Below are positions 33,414-44,951 of a DNA stretch of 64,000 nucleotides, one piece after another. Position 1 is the first letter of the stretch, and each line of letters begins with the position of its first letter. This DNA is from Viridothelium virens (Eukaryota > Ascomycota > Dothideomycetes > Trypetheliales > Trypetheliaceae), in assembly GCA_010094025.1 (NCBI GenBank), contig ML991787.1, positions 186,001 through 250,000 of the forward strand, given 5' to 3'. The notes below the pieces were generated by a model. The model did no database searches. It worked only from the letters and a program-made list of their open reading frames with translations, and was not told where the DNA came from. A program made the translations under genes and the position numbers.

Positions 33414-33769
33414 TATCAGAATCTACAATCCTCAAGAGGCGGACCAAACTTCCAAAATCGACGTTAAGAGACGTAGGAGTACATGACGGGCCTTGGACAA
33501 ATGATCACTAGGCTTTGATGAAGTATGAGGCTCCGAGATTTTGCAAGTCGGCAAGTGTGACTGTGGTGGTGTGGCTGGTGAGTTGTTGAGGTCCCGAATC
33601 CCGTCAGATATTGAGAGCGGTCAGAAAGTAGATAACTAAGACCCATGTCAAACTCTATCTGACCAATCTCACCACTGACCCCAATTTTCTTTACCCGCCG
33701 ACTTCTAATGAGTTCTACTCTGATTCGCCAGAGATATGACATAATCCTTCGTCTTCCTCTTCGAAGGCA
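33414..33769. promoter_or_regulatory. Shared divergent promoter of GCV2 and ARP6
   Basis: A 356-base spacer separates the two start codons, which face away from each other. Both 5' UTRs and core promoters must lie here. No specific factor site could be named with confidence. Confidence 0.5.
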
Positions 33770-35284
33770 ATGGCCCCTCGTCAATCTAAAACCGCGCCGA
33801 AGGCTCTCCCGGGCCGCACCCTAGTGGTGGATAACGGTGCTTACACCATCAAAGCTGGATACGCTAGCCAAACCCCAAATCCAGATCAGGATTGTCACAT
33901 TATTCCTAATTGTATAGCTAGAAGCCGAGACAAGCGCATCTATGTCGGTGCTCAGCTTGAAGAATGCAGAGATTTTGGAGAAATGGCCTTCAGGCGCCCC
34001 GTGGAAAAAGGCTACCTTGTGAACTGGGAAGCTGAGAAAGAGATATGGGAGCAGGCTTTTTTTGATCAGAATGCCAAGCTAAAGTGCGATCCTCATGAAA
34101 CAAATCTGCTTCTGACAGAGGCGCCAAGTGCACCTCAGTCCCTTCAGTCAAACTGCGATCAGATAATTTTCGAAGAATTCGAGTTTGCCTCCTACTATCG
34201 CTGCATGGGTTCGTAAGTGCCTTACCAATGTAGAGAAGCCACACCACCATACTTACAACTCTCGCAGGCCCACCGCTTAACGCGTACAACAACATATCCA
34301 TAGACTCAAGCACCAACAATCCGACTTCCTCCCCGCAACCCAGCAAACTCCCTACCGAATGCCTCCTCATCGACACCGGCTACTCCCACACCACCGTCAC
34401 CCCCATCCACAACGGGCACGCCATGCACCCAGCCCTCCGCCGCCTCGACATCGGCGGCAAGCTGCTGACCAATTACCTCAAGGAGCTCATCTCCATCCGG
34501 CACTTCGGCCTAATGGACGAGCCGTACATCGTCAACGAGATCAAGGAGAAGGTCTGCTTCGTCAGCACCGATTTCGCCCGCGACCTCGACCGCGTCTGGA
34601 AGCATCGCAGGCCCGACACCGCTCCGAATCCGCTCGTCCTCGATTACGTCCTGCCGGACTATGATGCCCGGCAGGAGGGGTACGTGCGTCCGCGTGACGC
34701 GTCGATGGCGGGAGGGGCAGGGGCTGGGGGAGGGGAAGGAGGAGGAGGAGGGGGAGCAGAAGCGAATGAAGATGTCTTTTCGCTGGGGAATGAGAGATTC
34801 GTTGTGCCGGAGCTGCTGTTTACGCCGAGCGATATTGGGATGAAGCAGGCGGGGCTGCCGGAAATGGTTATGCAGAGTTTGGAGGCGCTGCCGGAGACCT
34901 TGAGACCGGGGATGATGGCGAATATGGTTGTGGTGGGTGGGAATGCTAAGATCCCTGGATTTATGGAGAGACTGTGCGTTGTTGCTTGTGTCTATCCGAA
35001 ATCCTGACTTTATCTGACGGTCTATAGGGAGTCGGAACTACGGTCTATGATACCCGCTGAGAACCTTCTGAATCTCACACGGCCTTCAGAGTAAGTCGAG
35101 CTTGTCCAGATTCGATTGGTGCTAATGGCAGTGCAGTCCAGTCAAGGCAACGTGGCTTGGCGGAGCGAAGATGGCTGGAGATCAAGATAGGATGAAAGGT
35201 CTGCTCGTCTCACGAGACGATTATCTGGAGAAAGGGCATTCATGGGTATCTAGACATTTCAATGCTACATATAGACTAGGATGA
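33770..35284 (+). CDS. ARP6: Actin-related protein Arp6
   Basis: Arp6 is a nuclear actin-fold subunit of the SWR1 complex, which exchanges H2A for H2A.Z. Four exons (33770-34208, 34268-34973, 35028-35090, 35137-35284) join in frame to 451 residues. TLVVDNGAYTIKAGYA is the phosphate-1 strand of the actin fold. Arp6-typical segments are NCIARSRDKRIYVGAQLEEC, RPVEKGYLVNWEAEKEIWE, YYRCMGPPLNAYN, LLIDTGYSHTTVTPIHNG, VVVGGNAKIPGFMERL and ATWLGGAKMAG. Intron 1 uses a GTTCGT donor, because the nearby GTAAGT would cause a stop. A Gly-rich insertion at about residues 292-314 is unusual. Exon 2 is notably GC-rich compared with exon 1. Confidence 0.92.
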
Positions 35285-35530
35285 GAGTATGTACTTCTCG
35301 ATACGGTTATGTCAGACATCAAATTGCCTGGTCCAGTAGAGTTCACTTAATTCCTGTTTGAAGAAGAATCTCCTCTGGCGCTTTCTTCGGGCGCTTTCTT
35401 CTGAAAGGTGACATTTCCTTTTCCAAAGGAATTCCGCCAGTACCAAAAGTGTCATCATGTTTGCCAAACGCCTTCCAATACCCAATATATGCCGTGGGAA
35501 ATGCAAAGAATGAGCCCTTAGCTGTTCGTT

Positions 35531-37042
35531 TCAATAATACTGGAGTCGCCTTGTTGGACTCCCTTGTTCAAGCCCACCCTCATAATTCGACCCAGGCTCA
35601 AGCTGCACTTGATTCCTGTATGGCGTGTAGAACCCATGCTGGTCCCCACTGAAATGGCGCTGCGGCGTTGGCGGTGGTTGTGGCGGACCTGCTGCAAACC
35701 CATGATCCGCCCCTCGCTGACTCCTATAGAACCCGAACGCGAAGTTGGACACAGTAATGCAGCCGAACACCAGGATGAAGGTAAAAATCTGTGTCACACC
35801 TGTCAGCCATGTTTACCTAGTTCTCAGCGCAGGATACCCAGGCCATTACATACCATCGCCTTATAACTAATAGGCTCCACAAACCCATTGAAGATCTCTG
35901 CAAACGTCTGCGCGCTCACCCTCGCCCTTCCCACCCTTCCAGGATCCTGCTTCATGCATCGCTCCCAGTTCCCGCACACACTCTCCATCGCTGGCACACG
36001 CTCCTCTTTCGGCTCGCACCGATTCTCTCGGTAGTTCCTCGCGCAGACCGCCATCTCCGAAAGTGTCTCGGTCACAGCGCGGTGCGAGGCAGAGTCGACG
36101 TCTGAACGGATGGTCGTCCAGAACGAGTAGGCGATGTACATGCAGGAGAAGACAAGGAAGAGGTTGAGCAGGAGCTGTGCGTAGAAGGAGAGGATGTGCG
36201 GGAGGTTGGGGTGTGTCTCGAGGAAGGAGAAAAGGGCGGCGAGCGTGCTTTGGCGTGGGCCTCTGTGGTCGTCGTCGCGGCCGTTATTTTTCCCGCTGCT
36301 AGAGGAGGCTTTGCGTGGGGATCGTCGAGAAGACTCCTCGGAGTCAGAGGCAGTACTGTTTTTGTGGCGGAGTAGTGCCGATTGAGAGGCTTCTTTGCGT
36401 CGGCGCTTGACGATTTTGTTGGCGGCTTTATTAGAGTAGGCAACACGGGCGATTTCGCCCCGCCCTGGACTGGCACTGGTCAAGGCCCGGAATAAGGAGG
36501 GCTTCTTTTCCTTCGGTGTATCTTGGATACTAGTCTCTGTGTTTCCTGCCTGCGATGATGAGCCCCCCGCCAGTCGCGCAAATGCTCCGCGGAATCCCAT
36601 GCTCTCTCTCCTCTCGGGCGTGGCGTCGCTGTCTGCAGGTGTTTCAGGAGAGTTGGGTGTCTCCCCTCCAGAGGAAAAGTCTATATCGAGCTTTCGGGGT
36701 GTATTAAATGATGAATTCCGGTTAGGACTAAGCTCGGACTGAGGGTTGACGTTACTGAAAAAATGTGGCTGGGACATGGGTTCGCGGAGGCTGGGAGTGG
36801 GTTCCTTTGAGAAGACGTTAAAGTTTGAGAACGTCCCTGTGTAGAATGTCAGCATGTCATCGATTGGTAAAGCTGATATTGCTTTGCTTACTCTTAACAC
36901 CAGCGTGAGCAGCCTGCTGTTGCTGTTGCCGTTGTTGGGCTTGAGCGCCCAACTTGGCGAAACCAGAAGACTCATCCACCGGTCCATGACTGTTCTGCCA
37001 GGCAAAGTCCATTGGAGCAGCAGAATACTTCGAGCGGTCCAT
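35531..37042 (-). CDS. Brl1/Brr6-family nuclear envelope membrane protein
   Basis: Three minus-strand exons (37042-36892, 36836-35854, 35788-35531) give 463 residues. The C-terminal half carries the Brl1/Brr6 domain. Its first membrane helix is about ILSFYAQLLLNLFLVFSCMY. Next comes a lumenal segment with conserved Cys (VCARNYRENRCEP and VCGNWERCMKQDP) expected to form disulfides, then FAEIFNGFVEPISYKAM. The second helix is IFTFILVFGCITVSNF, encoded at the start of exon 3. The N-terminal 290 residues are Ser/Pro/Gln-rich and disordered, with a poly-Gln stretch and KRRRK nuclear-type basic patches. Family members work with Apq12 in nuclear envelope lipid homeostasis and nuclear pore assembly. 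Most filamentous fungi carry a single member, so it is not assigned to Brl1 or Brr6. It is convergent with ARP6 across 246 bases. Confidence 0.88.
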
Positions 37043-37429
37043 AGTAACGTAGCGTCTCTGGGAGACTGTGCGGGGTTTGGTTTCGAAGGACTGATAGGAA
37101 ATTGAGATGATGGTATTGTTTTGTGACTAGTGAGAAGTAAACAACGCACGGCCACAACGCAGCAACAAATCCAGGTGTGGCGCAAGAGACCTACCTAATG
37201 CATTTTTGACACACAGAAACTCGGCTTTATATTTCGATGGAAGGTCAATGAGACTTGTGGAGATTGTGATACTTTATCATTTTTATGAATTACGATGATG
37301 TTCTATGATCTAGGTTGGTGTTGATACAAGCTATGAAGCTTCGGGTCTAAAAGTCCAAATGGTCTCCGCTAGTTAATACCGGAAGGACGCAAATCCAGAA
37401 CGCCAGTGCTCTTTAATCCTAGATTCCAC
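37043..37429. other. Spacer between FAS beta and the Brl1/Brr6 gene
   Basis: This 387-base stretch holds the 3' end of the FAS beta transcript and the promoter of the downstream Brl1/Brr6 gene, both on the minus strand. It is moderately AT-rich and no other feature was seen. Confidence 0.5.
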
Positions 37430-40400
37430 TCACGCAGCTGGTGCCGCTTCCTGCTCTCCACGACCTTCATATTTTTCCCAGTTCGCTAGGATGTTGCCAA
37501 TCCTAGGTGAGTTCGTCAACTTATACACATCCTCAAAGTACTCTTTAGTCAGCTCAAACGGCTTGGCAGTGACATTTGGAATGTATTTGCCGATGAGCTT
37601 GCTCGGGTCGATGGATGTCTTGTGGATCTTCTTGAGAAGGAAGCTGCGGAAAGGTTTGACACCCGAACGAAGGAACGTGCTGTGGAAGGGCACATCGATA
37701 CCCTTGAGCGGGATAGTTGCATAACCGCGTTGCAGCTCGATAGGCTTAGGCTTGGCTTCGGTCTGCTTGGCACACTCGCGTATGATGGTCATGAGGTGGG
37801 ACTTGACTTCCTCAAGGGACATCTGTTCCATGAGAGACTGAATGTCGACTTTTTGGGCCTTAAGATAGTTGAGCACGTTTGTAAGACAGTCAAGAGCTCT
37901 GAGATCACCCGCACAGACATATTGCATGTTTGCGACATTGTAGTTGACAATTTCCAGGAGCCACTTGGTATCTTCAACGATGTTTTCCACAACGTACTGC
38001 AGCGCTTGCTCGTTGAACGTCTTCGATATCCGGCTCGGGTTGACTGCGCACATGGAGTAATTCGAGCGGCCTTGCTCATCGCGCTCCACCGCGACTTGCA
38101 TAGTCAGGCCACGGTAAAAGACAACTGACACCAAGCTCTCAATTGGCATGACCTCGGCAAGCGCTGCGAGAGCAGAATATTCTCCAAGTGAGTGCCCTGC
38201 GAAGCTGCTATCACGCTGGACAAGGCCCTTGGCATGCATATCTTCGAACGAGGCCTTCTCCATCAAGGTCAGTGCAGGTTGTGTAAATTGAGTTGCTGAG
38301 AGAAGTCCAGTAGGCGACCGATAGGTATAGGATGTTGTCTCGTCAGTGATTTCCTTAAATATCTTTTCAGACTTGACAGAGCCATCCGCGCTCACAGTCT
38401 CGAAGGTCATCGACATATAATTTTGTCGAATCGCTTTGCCTCGTGGACCACCAAAATGAATGGTAAGCTCCTTGGGGTTCGTCTTAACAATGTTCGTAAT
38501 AGCGAATCCTACGATATATCAGTTCCACATTCTCCATATCTGGGTTTCTGTAACCTACCATAATTGTCCATGAAGTGCTTATCGGCGCGGTCCCATACCT
38601 CCTTTGCCACAGGACTACTAGCGTAGAGATCCATTCCCATGCCTTGTTCCTGAGAACCCTGACCGGTGAACACATAAGCTGATGTGGGCTGTTCAACTTC
38701 CGCTTCCCCAAGGAGAACCTTCTCTTCAGTCTCTTGGCTGCTGGCCTCCACCTTAATGATCTTGCGACCGGAGACCATGCCAACATGCTGAAGCTTAACT
38801 TCGATCATGTCATCTGGCAAGACCATGCCGACAAGAGATGCGTGAAAACTCCTTACACGACCAATATCGTTCTCTGCGGCCCAAGTTTCGACAAGGCTCC
38901 TTACCGCAGCACTAGAGTACATACCATGGGTGATCGTGCCTGGAAGACCCGCATAGCTCGAGAAAACACGCGACACATGGATCGGGTTGTAATCGCCAGA
39001 CACCTTTGCGTATGTCTCATTTGATGCTGGAGCTTTGAGTGTCAGTGGAGTCTTGCCGCTGAGTGGGATAGGGTTCTCAAAGTTGACGGGTTGGTCGATC
39101 GCGACACCGTTCCGCCGGAGGTAGTCGAGCACTGGGTTACCATGAGAGACACCATTTTCGTATTCGACGGAGGCGATTTGAACGATTTCCTTTGTTGGCA
39201 GTTCTAGTAGGACTTGACCAAAGGTTTGCACTTCGCTGAAGACGGTCTTGCTCTTGAATTTAACAAAGCTTTGTAACCTGAATGTCAAAACCTTGTTGAC
39301 AAGGTCTGTATCTGGCTCTTCCATGCGGAACCACTCCTTGGACCGAAGAACCGCGACATCTCTGCTAGTGCTCAAGTGTAACTGCATTGTGTCTTCGTTC
39401 TTCCTTTGAAACGTATTTTTGAAGTCATTGTAGGCTCCGCGGTATAGAAATTGACTGGTAACCTCCATGATTGGCTCACCCGAACGTGTGATTGTACCAC
39501 AAACTTCGACCATCTTACCGGAGTCCTGATTCAAGACGGCATTGATGCGAGCTGTTGTCTCAACAACATCCCCTCTCTTCAGCGGTGCTGCACCTGGCAT
39601 CATCCGAAAGCTGTTGGACAAGTGAACCAGTTTCAGGAGATCACCATCGATCGCCCTGGGGAAAATTGGCTTCGTGATGGCTTTCCATCCGACAACAATG
39701 GCAAAATCCATCGGAGCCCACACCTCCTTCCCTGGCCGATCAACAAATGCCTCACCTGTATTACCAACGGCATGGACAAAGTCGTTGATGGCTTCCGACG
39801 TGACGGTCGCTTTGCCGCCATCAAAGCGAGTTTGCACGTCTGCGTCAAATGGAACCTCTTCGTCACCAAACCAGATTCGGTAGTAGAATTCCTTGATGCG
39901 ATCGTTGCGACCCTCCATAACTTCTCGAATGGGTGCATAGCCGGTCTCTGGATGATACGTAAACCTAAGAGAAAGAGCAACAGGCTTGTGTAGAGCAGTT
40001 CGCTCTTCGATCAACTCCACAACGATTTCCTTGTCATTGTTCAAGCAAACCTCAATAGTCTGCATGGATTTGCTACCATTGTAAGGCTCTCTTGCAATGA
40101 TCTTGGTCTTAGAAGGTTCAGTGGGGTGGAGGATCTCCACCAGGAGTCCTCTGGTCGGGGCAAAGATTCTGTGCATGGGGTTTGTCTGGAAACGCTGTCC
40201 TTGAACAAAAGCATCTGTCATGAAGAGAGCATGCCGCCACGAGTATTCACGGCCCGCTAGGAGTGATAGCCAAGAATTCAGTTCTGGCAAATCTGCTGTG
40301 GGTGATGTGGAAATTCGGTAGGTAATCTTGTCGTCCAATTCGGATACGGTCAAACCATCGGCTTCCACCTGATCATCAGCCTCGATCAGTTTACCCCCAA

Positions 40401-43400
40401 AGTATTCCACTACTGGAATCTTTGACTCTTCGCCTTCGTAGACGTCCTCAAGAAGACGTTTGATGTGAGAGTCATGAACCCCATCAAGAATGTCTTTCAC
40501 TGGTTCATTAATAATCTTTGAATATTTGGCAGCCATTGGACCTTGCAGAATGCAAGTTCTGCCTACGTCCTGGTCTACCACCGCCTCAAGGTCCTCAGAT
40601 TGCCATAGGGAATCTTTCTTGAAGAAGTACTCGAACGTGTCATCGAGCACCGGGACGAAAGGCACCGGTTTCTGCCCACGGCGTTGGCACATTAGCAAGA
40701 AATACTGTACATCTTGCGCGTTAATCAACTGCTTGCTTGCCTCTGGGTATGCAGCAAGAACTTTATCGATGACGGGATATGGATCATCCAGCTCGGCATA
40801 GTTTTGCACAAGGGATGCCTGTCCCTCTTTGGTACTGAACCGTTCCTCAACACGACGAATGAAATCTCCTGTAAGGCGTGCAAGACTCTTGTCGATCCAC
40901 CGTTTTTCATGCGAGACGAACATCAAATCGATCATGCGACGAACAACTTCCGCGTACGTCATATCCTCGAGATCAACCGAGGAGCCCAGAGAATTCCTAC
41001 CAAACCACACCTTTTGGAAATCATCGTTGAGTTTTTTAATGATATAGTCGCGCATTTTCCGTAACTCTGGCAATCTCTTCTTCTTATCAAGGGCGAAGAT
41101 CTTCTGATCCATCTCAGCCCAGAAGCGCACACCCCTTGTTGCAAGTTTGTGGATTGGCTCGCCCATCTCAGAGCGGACAGTTATTACACCACCAGCAGGT
41201 CCCTTATAGGTCTTTTCCCACTCGCCGTCGTCAAGGCCTTCAGCTTCAACAATCGCTCGCTTGGCATTGAGCGAGGTGTGAGCTTCCTTAGCAACCATCA
41301 TACGGCTAGCAAACAGGCAGCCATCAAACGGCATCGGAGGATAACCGTAGCTTTTAGACCATGAGCCTGAAATGTATGGATAGGTGTCTTCAGCTCCTCC
41401 GAAGCCACTACCGGCAATAAGGACAAGGTTTTCGCACTTCCGGATTCTACCGTACATTTGTAATATTGGTTGATGAAAGTCTTCGAAAGAATGGTGACCA
41501 CCACCTCTGCCCCCAGTCCATTGCAAGATGACAGGGAATGTAGGATTTGCCTTCGCAATGTTGATGACCTGCTGAATGGCTTCAACGGAGCCAGGCTTGA
41601 AACCGATATGCTTGATCCCAAGGGTGGTGATGTACTCGTTCGCAACCTCGATTGAAGGAACTCCAGCTCCGATAGTAAGACCGTTGATGGGATATCCTTC
41701 TGCACGTAGTCTGCCCAGCATGGGGATTTGCCAAGCCATAGCCCTGGGATTGACGTAAATCAAGTTCGCAGTAATACCACGACCAGCTGGAATGTCCTTT
41801 TCGATCTTTGATATTGCCTCGACCATGCTCTTTTCGCTGTAGTAACCACCACCACCTAGCTCAATTTCATAGCCAGCACGCATGGTCGCCGCAACAAAAT
41901 CCCAAGGGACCGTGCAAGGCGTCATACCTGCTACCATGACAGGTGGAAGGCCAAAAAGTCTACTCATCTTGGTATCGACATATGTTTGGCCCGTGGAAGT
42001 CTTCGCAAGACGCGGGCCATACTCTTTGACCCAATCGACTGCGTATTTAACGGCATGCTCAGCGTCTCGATCAAAAATCTCAGGCTTGTATCCAACTTCC
42101 GCATTCGTACCATCCATAGAACCGGCCAGGATGACACGTACACCAGTGCCATCTTTGTTGCGGTTAGTCAAGACGCCAAGACCTGAAATACCCCCTGGAC
42201 CAAAATCAAGAATGTGGGTAGCCTTAGGGAAGACGGTGGCAGCCTCCCAGTTGACCGGGTCCTTCGTAATCATACGAACGAGAGATGGTACAATGTTGTC
42301 CTCGCTCTGGCTCCGTACATCCTCGCCGGTGTTGGTATCATAGACTGGAATACCCAAGCTAGTCTTACTTATTTTGATATCTGCCAGGTCATCCTGAAGA
42401 TGCTTTGCAGCTTCTGCAAGGTACGGGCTGTGGAAGGGTGCCGTGATGGGAAGGAAGCGATTTACGAACCGGACCTTTCGCTCGGTGAAGGGAATCCGTG
42501 TCTGATCTAAACCCGTCGGGGCCTTCACTTTCCTCAGTCGTATATTCAAGCCGTACAATGACATGGGTGGACCTGTGACTACAAAGTTGCGAGCACTGTT
42601 AACGAGCGAGATCCGAATATGGCGGTCCTCGGGCAAGTGTTGATTCGTTCCATCAACGTGAGTCTGGAGTGCAGTCCGAGACAGATCTCGCACTGAAAGC
42701 ATAGGTGTTGGTGTACCTTCCCCGCTGTCGCTGGAATCTTGTAGGACATTGGGTGCCAAGGAGGTTCGTGGATATGCTTGCTGACTTCGCGAACCAATCC
42801 AGAATAAGATGGTCAATGCATCCTTGGAAGCACTCTGAAATGTTTCCCACGAAGAAGATGCTGCAATTGCCGCTGCAGTGACAATTCCCTGCGAGTGACC
42901 AGTCGTGCCGCTGAGATGATCCCTAACTTTGCCAGGATGAGTACCAAGCACGCGGCAGGTCACTACATAGTGAGCCAATTGTGTCAAGCCAATTAATGGT
43001 AGACTGACGGGTGCAGAAACGAGATAGTCTGTATCCGGCTGTGAGTCTCGGTTGCGAAGCCATCGCATGGTATCGAGGCCTTTCGAGTACAGCTTCTGAG
43101 CGCGCGGATCTCTTGAGAGTGTCTGGAGGTGAGAGGCGGCAGTAGATACGAAATCTTCCACGAATGGTGTGTAGGTATTATAGATCTGACGCAATTCGTC
43201 AAAATACTCTTCGATGTTTCCTTGGCCGCCAAAGACAGAATATATGAATGCATTGCCATCCGCAGCCTCACGAAACAAAGCCGACTCATGAGGCTTTACG
43301 GCCCTATCCGATGCGGCACGGGCTGCATAATAAGATTGCACAGTTAAGAGCTTCTTAGACTCAATGCCTGGCAAAGATGCGGCTAGCGCGTGAACTTCAT

Positions 43401-43737
43401 TGCCTCGCAGGAACACTCTTTCAAATTCGTTAAGAACGAGCTTGAGGACTTCCTCAGACGAGCCTGGGTCATCGCCGTCTTCCAATTCCTTGGCGGCAAA
43501 GCCCATATATCGAGCGACCAGCTCAGCTACTGAGGAGGGCTCGTCATCTTGAGCAAGCTCATCGGTTGGCTCAGGAAGGGTTGCAACGAAAAGGTCTTTT
43601 AGCTGGGAGGCGCTGAAATGCAACGCAGTGGGTATCAAAAAGGAATGTTCGAGGGAACCGTGGTTTAGAGTTAAGGGCCTGAGTGAGGCTTGTGACCGTG
43701 GAGTTGAGACGCCAGTCTGAGGACCGGAGCCATACAT
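37430..43737 (-). CDS. FAS1: Fatty acid synthase subunit beta
   Basis: Beta chain of the cytosolic type I synthase (alpha6-beta6). Two exons on the minus strand (43737-38559 and 38508-37430), separated by a 50-bp intron joined G|GA, give 2,085 residues, the normal length. The domain order is as expected. The acetyltransferase has [10 protein letters not shown] near residue 285. The FMN-dependent enoyl reductase has [25 protein letters not shown] and [13 protein letters not shown] dehydratase region follows, with a hot-dog segment around [20 protein letters not shown]. The malonyl/palmitoyl transferase has [15 protein letters not shown] and [15 protein letters not shown] (Ser about 1833). The intron cuts the malonyl/palmitoyl transferase. 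The start [16 protein letters not shown] is the usual one in filamentous fungi. It is head to head with the alpha subunit gene. Confidence 0.96.
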
Positions 43738-44951
43738 GTTTGTTTAGGATCGGTGCGCCGTGCAGGCGTCAGACTCGAGGTTCTGCAGGCGGCAACAACA
43801 GTCAGCAACAGTCGTATACTAAAGGGACCAAGACTGTTGTTAGCGTACTTGAACCAAGATTGGAAGCTGTACTGGAGGTCAGGTGACTCAGAATTGAGTG
43901 TTCATTAATCAATTAAGTTCCTCTCCAGATTTTTCGAGAGCTTGCTCGCTATGGAAAGAGCTTCTCGTGGGTTGAGATCTCATAAAGGTGAGGGCGTTAT
44001 TTCACGAGGTCGTGAGGAGAAGTATGAAGAAGTGGTGTAGTAGGTCACTGGCCTCGTGGATCAGGAGGTTGAGGTCCAAGACGAATGACTGAGCAAAAGG
44101 ACGGAGTTGCGTTAGTAGCTAACGAATAATTAGCAGGGTGTTGAGGTGCAGGGCAGCGTCGGCGCTAACAAGGGTCGACTCTAGCATCCCGCTTTGGTGG
44201 GTCATACTAAGCCCGATCCTGGAAGCTTCAAATTACCTTCTATCCAAAATTTTCTTGAATTATTTGCCATAGGCATGAGGGATTGCACTTGTCCGTCCAC
44301 ACTGCTGCCTAAAGCTACGACCGGGTGATGCAGTGCTTAAGCTATCGGGGCCGTAGCGCAAAATACAATGAATAGTGAACATGATTACTATACCTGTTGC
44401 CTGGTGGCCTGTTGAGGATTTTCTGGAGAACGGAGTTGCGGAGATTTAGCGTGTGCTGCACAGTGACGAGCCCCGGCTCAACGCTGTGTCTGTGCCCCTG
44501 TCAACGGCCTCGAATTGTGTACGAGCGTCGCCTGCGCAGATTCGTGCCAGTCCACCGCCCGTAATTACCACCTTACTATCGTTCCCAGCACATCAGCACC
44601 ACCTCAACGTCCTGCTGAAGCTGATCCTCGGTCGCAATTGCTGCTACCAAGGCTCGAATCACCTCATCAATTCCGTTCTTGCCGTCTCGATCCACGCCAT
44701 TCTCCGTTCCTCTAAGCTATCTACTTCTGCCTTTCTGTCTTTTCCGCGAGCTTCCTGGGGCCTGCCTTACCTACGCAAAACTTCCTTTCGAAATCATTTC
44801 CGTGGAGCTGGCCTTGTCCATCCTTGGATCAGCACGCCACTTTTCCATGAGCGAGCTCCCTCAAATACACGGAATTGGGACCTCGTGAGCTCTTGACGGT
44901 CAAACGCCCCCCACGAAGTAAATTTTGCTGCGCTTTCGATAGACAACCATA
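43738..44951. promoter_or_regulatory. Bidirectional promoter region of the two FAS genes
   Basis: 1,214 bases separate the two start codons. A plus-strand open frame at 44453-44896 occupies part of it but does not resemble a protein and is probably 5' leader. A single CCTCGG, the core of the fatty-acid response factor site of filamentous fungi, occurs at 44626. One copy of a six-base motif is not evidence by itself. Confidence 0.55.

Noticed and set aside
44626-44631. CCTCGG as a fatty-acid response element
   Set aside because: A single six-base match in 1.2 kb is near chance expectation, so it is mentioned only as context.
44453-44896. 147-codon plus-strand frame between the FAS genes
   Set aside because: No family resemblance, no conserved domain, and it lies where the FAS alpha promoter and leader must be.
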